Shown: positions 20,805 through 29,862 of the stretch, in pieces
Numbering within the stretch: position 1 is the first letter of the stretch
How the letters are laid out: every line of letters starts with the position of its first letter
NCBI RefSeq assembly: GCF_900142715.1
Contig: NZ_FRBX01000001.1
Coordinates: 1-64,000, forward strand
From: Flavobacterium pectinovorum
GTDB taxonomy: Bacteria > Bacteroidota > Bacteroidia > Flavobacteriales > Flavobacteriaceae
DNA length: 64,000 bases
Reading direction: 5' to 3'
The notes under the pieces: model-generated
The model's input: only the letters and a program-made list of their open reading frames with translations
The model's database searches: none
Told to the model about the DNA's origin: nothing
Program-made: the position numbers and the translations under genes

Positions 20805-23126
20805 ATGAGGGTTTTAAAACCATTCCTTATCGTAATCTTCCTGACTGTTTTTAATTTCGGCTACAGCCAAAAAATATATACAGAAAAGGATATTCAGATT
20901 ATACCAAAACCAACGCAATTATTAATTAATAAAGGTGTTTTTGAATTTTCTGCTACTACAAAATTTGTAGCAGTTACAGATTTTCAAAAGGATATTTCAA
21001 ATGTTTTGATCAGTAAGTTTGAAAAAGCAGGAGGATTTCGTCCTCAGCTTTCTACGTCAGTTCCACAAAGTAATTTTATACAGTTTAAAGTTGATCAGAA
21101 TTTAGAAAAAGAAGCCTATATTTTGGATGTAAATTCTAAAAGTATCACGATTACAGCCAAAGGAAATGCAGGTTTTATTTATGCTTTAGAAAGTATCAGA
21201 CAATTACTTCCGGTTGTTATCGAAAGTAAAAATGCGCTGCCAAACCAAAAATGGCAAATTCCAAATGTGGTTATAAATGACAAACCTCGTTTTCAATGGA
21301 GAGGATTAATGCTAGATTTATCACGTCATTTCTTTGATAAAAACTACGTTATAGAAACCATAGATCGTTTAGCAATGCACAAAATGAATGTTTTGCATTT
21401 GCATTTAGTAGACGATCAGGGCTGGAGAATCGAGATAAAAAAATATCCAAAATTAACCGAAGTAGGAGCCTGGAGAGTGGATCAGGAAAACCTTGCCTGG
21501 AATGCAAGATTGACTACAAATCCGGATGAAAAAGGAACTTATGGCGGATTTTTAACACAGGAAGAATTAAAAGAAATCGTAAAATACGCAGCAACCAAAA
21601 ACATCGAAATTATTCCTGAAATCGAAATGCCGGCGCACGTAAGCAGCGCCATTGCATCATATCCGGAACTAGCTTGTTTTGATCAGCGTATTGGTGTTCC
21701 GTCAGGTGGATTATGGCCTATTACAGATATTTATTGTGCAGGAAAAGAAACTACATTTGAATTTTTGCAAAATGTAATTGATGAAGTGATTACCATTTTT
21801 CCATCAAAATACATTCATATTGGAGGTGATGAAGCGACAAAAACCAATTGGGAAAAATGTCCGAATTGTCAAAAAAGAATGAAAGATAACGGATTGAAAA
21901 ATACCCATGAACTACAAAGTTATTTTGTAAAGAGAATGGAAAAATACATCAATTCTAAAGGCAAAAAAATCATTGGCTGGGATGAAATATTAGAAGGTGG
22001 TTTGGCTCCAGATGCAACAGTAATGAGCTGGAGAGGAACACAAGGTGGAATTGATGCCACAAAACAAGGTCACGATGTGATCATGACTCCTGAATCTCCG
22101 TGCTATTTTAATTTTTATCAAGGCCCTCAAAATGAAGAACCTGTAGCTTTTGATGCTTATAATCCTTTGAATGAAGTGTACAAATTTGATCCTGTTGTTC
22201 CCGGAATGACACCGGAAGAAGCCAAACATGTTTTAGGCGGACAGGCAAATTTATGGGCAGAACATTTACCTGGACCAAAAGATTCAGAATATATGATTTT
22301 CCCGAGATTGGCCGCTTTATCAGAAACTTTATGGAGTACAAAAGAAAGCCGTAACTGGAATGATTTTACCCCAAGATTGATTTCGTTAATGCAGCGTTAC
22401 AATTATTTAGGAATCAATTATGCAAAAAGTGCTTATTTGGTAACTGCTTCTTCAACTGCAGATTTGGCTAAAAAACAAATTAATGTAACGTTGAAAAATG
22501 AGTTTCCAAACCCGGACATTCGCTATGTTTTGGGAGATAAAAACATCGAACATAATCCAATAAAATATACAAGTCCAATTGAATTTAAAGAAACTACTAT
22601 TCTTAAAGCATCTTTATTTCAGGATGATAAACCAGTTGGAAAAACATTTATAGATACTATTATTTTTCATAAAGGATTTGCCAAGAAAGTAAGTTACTTA
22701 ACTCCTTTTAATGATAATTACAAAGGAGACGGAAAAACGACGATGATCAATACCGTTAGGGGTTCGAAGAATTTTCATGACGGACAATGGCAAGCCTGGT
22801 TGGTAAACGATATGGAACTTGTAGTTGATCTTGAAAAACAAGAAAGTATTCAGGAAGTAACCATTGGAGCTTTAGAAAGTCAGGGCGCAGGAGTTAATTT
22901 CCCAACTCAGGTAAAAGTTTTGGTTTCTAATGATGGAATTACCTATAAAGAAGTTGGAAAAATAACACGTCCGTATGCTGCGAATGTAAGTTCGGAGTTG
23001 AAAGATTTTAAAATCAGTTTTGAAAAACGCAACGCAAGATTTGTAAAAGTAATTGCTTACAACTTAAAGAAAAGCCCAAAAGGAGAGTCTTCATGGTTGT
23101 TTGTTGATGAAATTTTAGTGAATTAA
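20805..23126 (+). CDS. GH20 beta-N-acetylhexosaminidase
   Basis: A 773-residue exported exo-beta-hexosaminidase with a signal peptide of about 21 residues. The N-terminal GH20b-type domain covers about 25-160, and the catalytic barrel about 165-525 with the Asp342-Glu343 pair in IHIGGDEATKTNW, which drives substrate-assisted catalysis. YKFDPVVPGMTPEEAKHVLGGQANLWAE is a further family segment. A chitobiase C-type domain and a discoidin-like domain (about 640-773) follow. It removes GlcNAc exposed by the preceding GH2. The released GlcNAc would feed NagB after phosphorylation; no GlcNAc kinase or NagA is in the window. Confidence 0.95.
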   Translation: MRVLKPFLIVIFLTVFNFGYSQKIYTEKDIQIIPKPTQLLINKGVFEFSATTKFVAVTDFQKDISNVLISKFEKAGGFRPQLSTSVPQSNFIQFKVDQNLEKEAYILDVNSKSITITAKGNAGFIYALESIRQLLPVVIESKNALPNQKWQIPNVVINDKPRFQWRGLMLDLSRHFFDKNYVIETIDRLAMHKMNVLHLHLVDDQGWRIEIKKYPKLTEVGAWRVDQENLAWNARLTTNPDEKGTYGGFLTQEELKEIVKYAATKNIEIIPEIEMPAHVSSAIASYPELACFDQRIGVPSGGLWPITDIYCAGKETTFEFLQNVIDEVITIFPSKYIHIGGDEATKTNWEKCPNCQKRMKDNGLKNTHELQSYFVKRMEKYINSKGKKIIGWDEILEGGLAPDATVMSWRGTQGGIDATKQGHDVIMTPESPCYFNFYQGPQNEEPVAFDAYNPLNEVYKFDPVVPGMTPEEAKHVLGGQANLWAEHLPGPKDSEYMIFPRLAALSETLWSTKESRNWNDFTPRLISLMQRYNYLGINYAKSAYLVTASSTADLAKKQINVTLKNEFPNPDIRYVLGDKNIEHNPIKYTSPIEFKETTILKASLFQDDKPVGKTFIDTIIFHKGFAKKVSYLTPFNDNYKGDGKTTMINTVRGSKNFHDGQWQAWLVNDMELVVDLEKQESIQEVTIGALESQGAGVNFPTQVKVLVSNDGITYKEVGKITRPYAANVSSELKDFKISFEKRNARFVKVIAYNLKKSPKGESSWLFVDEILVN

Positions 23127-23136
23127 ATACACACAG

Positions 23137-23171
23137 AAGCTTTGTCAAAGTTTTAAACTTTGATAAAGCTT
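23137..23171. repeat. CTTTGTCAAAG-family palindrome (copy 3)
   Basis: AAGCTTTGTCAAAGT and ACTTTGATAAAGCTT form a 15-base arm palindrome with one mismatch, sharing the core of the elements at 6431 and 12656. It sits between the GH20 and GH29 genes without a T run, so full termination is doubtful. Confidence 0.65.
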
Positions 23172-23225
23172 AGATTACGCATAAAACCAAAAAACAAAGA
23201 ATAATAAACAATAAACAGATTAAAG

Positions 23226-24710
23226 ATGAAAAGAGGAATATTCATAATCGCACTTTTATTTTCGGTTCAAATGTTTTCACAAGCCATTTACGAAGATGAG
23301 CGCTATGTACCGGAAACGGATCCGCTGGTGTTGAAAAATTTAGATGAATGGCAAGGCAAAAAATTCGGATTGTTAATGCACTGGGGAACATATAGTGAAT
23401 GGGGAATTGTAGAATCATGGTCTATTTGCCCAGAAGATTATGGATGGTGTGAGCGAAAAAAAGGAAGTAATCCAGCTAATTATAATCAATATGTAAAAGA
23501 TTATGAAGGCTTGAAAAAAACATTTAATCCAACCAAATTTGATCCTGCAAAATGGGCAAAAGCTGCTAAAAATGCCGGAATGAAATACATGGTTTTTACC
23601 ACAAAACACCATGACGGATTTAATATGTACGATACTAAATATTCTGATTATAAAGTAACTGACGCAGGATGTGCTTTTAGTACAAACCCAAAAGCCAATA
23701 TTGCCAAAGAAATTTTTAATGCTTTTAGAGCCGAAAATATTTCAACAGGAGCGTATTTCTCTAAACCAGACTGGCATAACGAAAATTACTGGGATCCTTA
23801 TTTTCCTCCTTTCGACAGAAACGTAAATTACGATCCGTCTTTATATCCTGAAAAATGGCAGAAATATGTTGATTTTACACACAACCAAATCTTAGAATTA
23901 TTATCTGATTATGGTAAAATCGATATTTTATGGTTAGATGGTGGATGGGTTAGAAAAAGAGACCAACAAAACCTAAAAGAAAACTACGAAGAAAAATTCG
24001 CAGAAAACGAATCTAAAAATGGTTTTATCAAACACAGAGTTGTAGATCAGGATCCTAAAATGGATGAATTGGTTGTAAAAGCCCGCCAAAAACAACCGGG
24101 ATTAATTGTAGTTGACAGAGCGGTTCACGGAAAAAATCAAAATTATTTAACTCCTGAAAATAGAGTTCCTGAAAAGACCTTGCCTTACCCGTGGGAATCT
24201 TGTATTACTTCTGGAGGTGGTTGGTCGTATACTCCGGATGCAAAATATTTAACAGGAAGACAAGGAATTCATATGCTTATTGATGTTGTTGCAAAAGGTG
24301 GAAATTTACTATTGAATGTTGCTCCAAGCCCTGAAGGAGAATGGCAGCAAGGTGCGTACGATTTATTGGCGGCTTACGGCGATTGGATGAAAGTAAACAG
24401 CACAGCGATTTATAACACAAAACCAATCGAACCTTTTAAAGAAGAAAATATTTGTATGACGCAAAACAAAACCGGAAATGTTTTCTTGTTTTATTTGGCT
24501 AAAGAAGGAGAAGATAAAATTCCTGCAACAGTTACAGTGAAAGCTATCAATCCTAAAAAAGGAACAAAAATTACGATGTTAGGTTCAAAAACGGCATTGA
24601 AATGGACAAAAGAAGCAGAAGGATTTAAAGTTGTAATTCCGGAAAACTTAAGAAATAATTTACCTTGTAAAGAGGCATGGACTTTAAAAATCGAAGCTAT
24701 TAACAGATAG
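23226..24710 (+). CDS. GH29 alpha-L-fucosidase (second, single-domain type)
   Basis: A 494-residue exported alpha-L-fucosidase with a signal peptide of about 19 residues. It has the GH29 barrel and a short C-terminal beta-sandwich only, unlike the larger enzyme at 1898. The family HHDGF motif appears as FTTKHHDGFNMYD, and the nucleophile is Asp238 in ILWLDGGW. It carries a longer N-terminal loop with ESWSICPEDYGWCERKKG that is absent from the first enzyme. Two dissimilar GH29s in one locus probably cover different fucose linkages (core alpha-1,6 versus antennary), which is inference. It is followed ten bases later by the second GH92. Confidence 0.93.
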   Translation: MKRGIFIIALLFSVQMFSQAIYEDERYVPETDPLVLKNLDEWQGKKFGLLMHWGTYSEWGIVESWSICPEDYGWCERKKGSNPANYNQYVKDYEGLKKTFNPTKFDPAKWAKAAKNAGMKYMVFTTKHHDGFNMYDTKYSDYKVTDAGCAFSTNPKANIAKEIFNAFRAENISTGAYFSKPDWHNENYWDPYFPPFDRNVNYDPSLYPEKWQKYVDFTHNQILELLSDYGKIDILWLDGGWVRKRDQQNLKENYEEKFAENESKNGFIKHRVVDQDPKMDELVVKARQKQPGLIVVDRAVHGKNQNYLTPENRVPEKTLPYPWESCITSGGGWSYTPDAKYLTGRQGIHMLIDVVAKGGNLLLNVAPSPEGEWQQGAYDLLAAYGDWMKVNSTAIYNTKPIEPFKEENICMTQNKTGNVFLFYLAKEGEDKIPATVTVKAINPKKGTKITMLGSKTALKWTKEAEGFKVVIPENLRNNLPCKEAWTLKIEAINR

Positions 24711-24720
24711 AAAAAAGATT

Positions 24721-26961
24721 ATGTTTTTAAACAAAAGGATCACTATAAAAACAGCATGTATTTTTTACATGCTGTTTTTTAGCATCAGTATTTTTGCACA
24801 GCAGCCCGCTGATTTTGTAAATCCGTTTATTGGAACTTCTAATTACGGAGCCACTTTTCCGGGTCCAATTGCGCCAAGAGGAATGGCAAGTATTAGTCCG
24901 TTTAATGTTGCCGGAAAGCAAAATAAATTGGAGAAAGACAGTCAGTGGCTTTCGAATCCTTATGTAAATGAAAATACATTTTTAACAGGATTCAGTCAGG
25001 TTAATATAAGCGGTGTTGGCTGTCCGGAGTTGGGTGTTTTAATACTAATGCCAACAACGGGAGCTGTTGAAACCAATCATTTAAAATACGGTTCGGCCTA
25101 TAGAAATGAAGTGGCAAAAGCTGCCTATTACAGTGTAGACATTGACAAATACAATGTAAAAGCCGAGTTTACGGCATCGAAAAGAGTTGGCGTAAGCAAA
25201 TTTACTTTCCCGAAAGGGCAATCGAATATTTTATTGAATCTTGGTTTAGGTTTAACCAATGAAGAAGGTGCGATGGTAAAAGTTGTTTCTTCGACCGAAA
25301 TTGAAGGAATGCGTTCTGTTGGTTCGTTTTGTTATAATAGTCCCGAAGATGCTTATCCGGTATATTTTGTGGCGAAGTTTTCTAAACCGGCAGATAAATT
25401 CGGCGTTTGGAAAAAGCCATCAAAATATGAAGGTACAGAAGCGCAATGGATGACCTACAACGGCAAAACCAGAATGATGGACAATACCATTAAAACGGTT
25501 GTTGGCGACAGTATTGGAACTTATTTTACCTATAAATTTAATAAACAGGAAACTGTTGAGGTAAAAATTGGAATTTCGTATGTGAGCATTGAAAATGCAA
25601 GAGAAAATTTAGAAAAAGAAACCGGAAACAAATCATTTGAAGCTGTTTATAAAGATACTTACAACGAATGGAACGAAGAACTTTCGAAGATTTTAGTTGA
25701 AGGCGGATCAGGAGACGATAAAACGATTTTTTATACCGCATTATATCACACTTTAATTCATCCCAATACTTTAAACGATTATAACGGAGAATATCCTGTA
25801 ATAAAAAGAACCAAGATTGCTAAAACCGAAGATACTCGTTATACCACGTTTTCTTTGTGGGATACGTATCGAAACATGCATCCGTTAACGTCTTTAGTTT
25901 ATCCTAAGCAACAATCTGATATGATAAAAAGCATGTTGGAAATGTATGATGAAAACGGCTGGCTGCCAAAATGGGAATTAAATTCGACAGAAACATTTAC
26001 CATGGTAGGCGATCCCGCGAGTATCGTTATCGTTGATGCCTGCTTAAAGGGAATTCAGGATTTTGATATTTACAAAGCGTATTATGCGATGTTAAAAGGT
26101 GCAGATCAAATCGAAAATAATCCGTTGCGTCCGGGACTAAAAGAATATATTGAAAAAGGGTATTTGTCAACTAATTATCGTGGACCGGTTTCGACCACAC
26201 AGGAATATAATACTTCAGATTATGCGATTTCACTTTTAGCGAAAGCTTTGGGTAAAAAAGATGATTATAACCGTTTTACGAAACGCTCATTATCCTACCG
26301 AAAATTATATGACAGCGATTTAAAATTACTTCGACCAAGAACGGCTAACGGAAAATGGTATGAACCTTTTGATCCTGTATCCGGGGCAAACTTTGAAGAA
26401 AATGTTGGTTTTATCGAAGGAAATGCGTGGCAATATGCTTTTATGGTGCCGCATGATATCAAAGGATTAATCAAATTAATGGGCGGTGAAAAAGAGTTTT
26501 CCGACCAATTGCAAAAAGTATTCGACATCAAACAATTTGATATGGCAAACGAGCCGGATATCGCCAATCCTTACTTGTTTAATTATGTAAAAGGAGACGA
26601 ATGGAAAGCGCAGGAAATGGTAAAAAAACTGGTGAAGGAATATTTTCAAAATAAACCAAAAGGATTGCCTGGAAATGACGATACCGGAACAATGTCGGCT
26701 TGGTTGGTATATTCTATGATGGGAATTTATCCAATTTCTCCAGGAGATCCAATTTATACGATTACAACGCCAATGTTTGATAAAATAACCATCAAGTTAG
26801 ATCCAAAATATTATAAAAAAGAAAATATTGTAATTGAAAAAGAAATCAATACTGATGGAAAAATCAATTCAATTGAATTAAACGGAAAAACACTAAATAG
26901 CTTTTTCATTTCTCATGAAGATTTTGTGAATGGAAAAACACTAAAAGTGATTCAAAATTAA
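24721..26961 (+). CDS. GH92 alpha-mannosidase (second)
   Basis: A 746-residue exported GH92 exo-alpha-mannosidase with a signal peptide of about 27 residues ending in FAQ. Family signatures are VNPFIGTSNYGATFPGPIAPRG, FSLWDTYRNMHPLTSLVYP, IEGNAWQYAFMVPHD and GNDDTGTMSAWLVYSMMGIYPISPG. Compared with the enzyme at 8449 it lacks the lipoprotein cysteine and has GNDD where the other has GNED, so the two may differ in linkage or rate. It is ten bases after the GH29 and 12 bases before the GH3, within one apparent operon. Confidence 0.94.
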   Translation: MFLNKRITIKTACIFYMLFFSISIFAQQPADFVNPFIGTSNYGATFPGPIAPRGMASISPFNVAGKQNKLEKDSQWLSNPYVNENTFLTGFSQVNISGVGCPELGVLILMPTTGAVETNHLKYGSAYRNEVAKAAYYSVDIDKYNVKAEFTASKRVGVSKFTFPKGQSNILLNLGLGLTNEEGAMVKVVSSTEIEGMRSVGSFCYNSPEDAYPVYFVAKFSKPADKFGVWKKPSKYEGTEAQWMTYNGKTRMMDNTIKTVVGDSIGTYFTYKFNKQETVEVKIGISYVSIENARENLEKETGNKSFEAVYKDTYNEWNEELSKILVEGGSGDDKTIFYTALYHTLIHPNTLNDYNGEYPVIKRTKIAKTEDTRYTTFSLWDTYRNMHPLTSLVYPKQQSDMIKSMLEMYDENGWLPKWELNSTETFTMVGDPASIVIVDACLKGIQDFDIYKAYYAMLKGADQIENNPLRPGLKEYIEKGYLSTNYRGPVSTTQEYNTSDYAISLLAKALGKKDDYNRFTKRSLSYRKLYDSDLKLLRPRTANGKWYEPFDPVSGANFEENVGFIEGNAWQYAFMVPHDIKGLIKLMGGEKEFSDQLQKVFDIKQFDMANEPDIANPYLFNYVKGDEWKAQEMVKKLVKEYFQNKPKGLPGNDDTGTMSAWLVYSMMGIYPISPGDPIYTITTPMFDKITIKLDPKYYKKENIVIEKEINTDGKINSIELNGKTLNSFFISHEDFVNGKTLKVIQN

Positions 26962-26973
26962 AAACACACAACT

Positions 26974-29634
26974 ATGTTACAATTAAGAATTAAAAAAACA
27001 GCCATTATCCTCGTAATGGCTGTAGGTTTTTTTAACCAGAGCCATGCGCAGAAAAAATACCCTTACCAAGATTCACAATTACCTGTTGAAGACAGGGTAA
27101 AAGACTTGTTAAGTAGAATGAGTTTGGAGGAAAAAGCCCGTCAAATGGATATGTACAGAGGTGAACTTTTTAAAGAAAAAGAAGATTTTTCTAAATCAAA
27201 ATCAGATGCTAAAATTGGAAAATTAGGAATTGGAGCCATTCATGATCTTTATCCGCGTTCGGCAAAAATGATCAATGATCTTCAAAGTGAAGTAATTAAA
27301 AATAACAAATGGGGAATTCCGGCACTTATTATGTGCGAGATGCTCCACGGATATCTGGATGACGGAAGTACGGCTTTCCCAATGAACATAGGTTTGGGTG
27401 CGACCTGGGACACAAGTGTTATGGACAAAGTAGGTAAAGTAATTGCCATGGAAGCCAGAGCACACGGAGTTCATTTTGGTTTAGGTCCGAATTTAGATTT
27501 AGGTCGCGAACCAAGATGGGGAAGGGTTGCAGAAACTTTTGGTGAAGATGCTTATTTAAACAGCGAGATTGGCTTGGCTATGATTAAGGGAATGCAGGGC
27601 GATGATTTAAGATCAGATCGTACTATAATTTCAGAACCAAAACACTTTGCTGTTCACGGAATTCCGCAAGCGGGGGGAAATTCATCTCCAATTTTAGTGG
27701 GAGAACGTTCGGCTCGTGAAGATCATCTTCCATCATTTGAAAAGGCATTTAGAAAAGGCGGCGCTTTAGGAACCATGTGTGCATATTCTGAATTAGACGG
27801 AATTCCTTGTGCTGCAAATCATTGGTTGTTGACGGATGTTTTAAGAAAAGAATGGGGTTTTAAAGGAATTGTAGTTTCAGATTTAGGCGCGATTAAATAC
27901 CTTCAAACGACACATTATGTAACGAACTCTCCAAAAGAAAGTATTAGAGAAGCGGTTGCTGCAGGAGTTGACATGCAATTTTATGATTTTACAAATGAAT
28001 TTTGGCAACAAAGCATCATAGAATTGGTAGGCGAAAAGAAACTGACAATGGAGCAAATTGACCGTGCTGCCGGCGGTGTTTTAAGGCTGAAATTTTTATT
28101 GGGATTATTCGAAAACCCATACACAGATAAAAACTTAATTAAAGAGCGTTTTCATACAAAAGAAAATCAGGAAGCTGCTTTAGAAGCGGGTCGAAAATCT
28201 ATTATCTTATTGAAAAATGATAATAATATTTTGCCTTTAAGCAAAGATATTAAGACAGTTGCCGTGATCGGACCAAATGCCGATGCATCGAGATTAGGGG
28301 GATATGCTGTAAAAAACAAAGTAGGAACTACGGTTCTTGAAGGCATTAAGCAAGTTGCTGGTGCAAAAACAAATGTGCTTTATGAAGAAGGTGTTTCTTT
28401 AATTGTAAAAGGACAAATTATTCCGTCGAAATTTTTATTTACTCCTGATGGTTCTCAAAACGGATTAAAAGGAGAATATTTCAACAATAGAAATGTAGAA
28501 GGAAATCCGGTATTAACGCGTATTGATAGTCAATTGGAATTTGACTGGCCTTGGTCTCCTGGCGATGGTGTTACAGATGATGATTTCTCTATTCGCTGGA
28601 CAGGTTATATTCAATCAGAAAAGTCATTTGACGGCTGGTTAGGCTTAAGTTCAGATGATGGAATCAGAATGTGGGTTGATGATCAATTGGTAATCGACAA
28701 CTGGACAAAAGGTGCTACAAGTATGGTGACAACGCCAAAAAATATTGAAGCAGGTAAAAAATACAAAGTCCGCATAGAAATGTGGGAAGGCGGTTGGGGA
28801 GCGAGAGCACACTTGCGTTGGAATCTGGAAAAAGTAAACTTTCAGCCGGCGATCGATATTGCTAAAAAAGCAGATGTTGCGATTGTGGTTTTAGGAGAAT
28901 CAAATGAATTGGTTGAAGAAAACAGAGACGTAGCGAGTTTAGACTTACACGGGATGCAGCAGGAATTGATCGAAGCGATTCAAAAAACAGGAACTCCTGT
29001 AGTTTGTGTGTTGTTAAACGGTCGACCACTTTCAACAAATTGGATTAGCGAAAATATTCCGGCACTTGTCGAAGCCTGGTTTCCGGGTGAAGCAGGAGGA
29101 AGAGCTGTGGCCGATGTTTTATTTGGAGATTATAATCCGGGAGGAAGATTACCAATTACAGTTCCAAAATCAGTTGGGCAGCTACCTATATATTATAACC
29201 AAAAACCATCTGCAATTCACAGATATGTTTCTGAAAGCGAAAATCCATTATACACGTTTGGTTACGGTTTAAGTTATACCAAGTTTGAATATTCAAATTT
29301 TGCTATCAACACGAAAGAAATTAAAGCCGATGGTGAATTGAAAGTAAGTGTAGATGTTAAAAATACAGGAAATTATGATGGAGATGAAGTCGTACAATTA
29401 TATATTAAGGATGTATATAGTAGTGTAACGACTCCAAGAAAAACATTAAAAGGTTTCAAAAGGTTGTTTATTAAAAAAGGCGAAACCAAAAAAGTAGAAT
29501 TTACATTAACGGTTGATGAATTATCTATCTGGAACAGAGAAATGAAGCGTGTCGTAGAGCCTGGTGACTTTGAAGTTATGGTAGGCGGGAATTCTACAGA
29601 TTTGCAAAAGTTAAATTTTAAGGTTGTGGAATAG
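26974..29634 (+). CDS. GH3 beta-glycosidase with inserted PA14 domain
   Basis: An 886-residue exported enzyme with a signal peptide of about 25 residues. It has the GH3 N-terminal barrel (about 40-370) with KHFAVHG and the nucleophile Asp303 in GIVVSDLGAI, and the alpha/beta sandwich (about 390-740) interrupted by a PA14 domain (about 480-620, GLKGEYFNNRNVEG ... GWGARAHLRW). A C-terminal fibronectin-III-like domain covers about 770-880 (GDEVVQLYIKDVYSSVTTPRK). GH3 enzymes of this layout are usually beta-glucosidases or beta-xylosidases, a poor fit to an N-glycan, so its substrate in this locus is an open question. It is the last gene before the SusC/SusD unit and is followed by a terminator. 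Confidence 0.94.
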   Translation: MLQLRIKKTAIILVMAVGFFNQSHAQKKYPYQDSQLPVEDRVKDLLSRMSLEEKARQMDMYRGELFKEKEDFSKSKSDAKIGKLGIGAIHDLYPRSAKMINDLQSEVIKNNKWGIPALIMCEMLHGYLDDGSTAFPMNIGLGATWDTSVMDKVGKVIAMEARAHGVHFGLGPNLDLGREPRWGRVAETFGEDAYLNSEIGLAMIKGMQGDDLRSDRTIISEPKHFAVHGIPQAGGNSSPILVGERSAREDHLPSFEKAFRKGGALGTMCAYSELDGIPCAANHWLLTDVLRKEWGFKGIVVSDLGAIKYLQTTHYVTNSPKESIREAVAAGVDMQFYDFTNEFWQQSIIELVGEKKLTMEQIDRAAGGVLRLKFLLGLFENPYTDKNLIKERFHTKENQEAALEAGRKSIILLKNDNNILPLSKDIKTVAVIGPNADASRLGGYAVKNKVGTTVLEGIKQVAGAKTNVLYEEGVSLIVKGQIIPSKFLFTPDGSQNGLKGEYFNNRNVEGNPVLTRIDSQLEFDWPWSPGDGVTDDDFSIRWTGYIQSEKSFDGWLGLSSDDGIRMWVDDQLVIDNWTKGATSMVTTPKNIEAGKKYKVRIEMWEGGWGARAHLRWNLEKVNFQPAIDIAKKADVAIVVLGESNELVEENRDVASLDLHGMQQELIEAIQKTGTPVVCVLLNGRPLSTNWISENIPALVEAWFPGEAGGRAVADVLFGDYNPGGRLPITVPKSVGQLPIYYNQKPSAIHRYVSESENPLYTFGYGLSYTKFEYSNFAINTKEIKADGELKVSVDVKNTGNYDGDEVVQLYIKDVYSSVTTPRKTLKGFKRLFIKKGETKKVEFTLTVDELSIWNREMKRVVEPGDFEVMVGGNSTDLQKLNFKVVE

Positions 29635-29730
29635 TATTTTCGACGAAGGGGAAAGTAAAATACGTAGTGTTTTAAGTGTTTTATTTCGAATTCCTTTAAG
29701 AAACTGATAAAACGTAAAGATTAATAATAT

Positions 29731-29780
29731 GTAACCCCTGAAAACGTAAGGATTTTAATAGTAAAATCAGGGGTTTTAAA
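29731..29780 (+). terminator. Terminator after the GH2-GH3 gene run
   Basis: AACCCCTGA (29733-29741) and TCAGGGGTT (29767-29775) pair across a partly self-complementary A/T loop, followed by T residues. It separates the GH3 gene from the SusC/SusD unit. Confidence 0.75.
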
Positions 29781-29810
29781 CAAAAGTTTGTCGAACACCT
29801 TTTCAAAGAT

Positions 29811-29826
29811 GTCATTTGTCGAAATA
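29811..29826 (+). promoter_or_regulatory. Candidate operator motif, copy 4 (upstream of susC)
   Basis: GTCATTTGTCGAAATA, 36 bases before the first ATG of the SusC gene (63 before the alternative). An extra TTTGTCGAA half-copy lies at 29787, 28 bases upstream in the same orientation, which would suit a regulator that binds direct repeats. Confidence 0.5.
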
Positions 29827-29862
29827 ATGATTTAGTTAACAAACGGGATCCTTAAATTTAAC

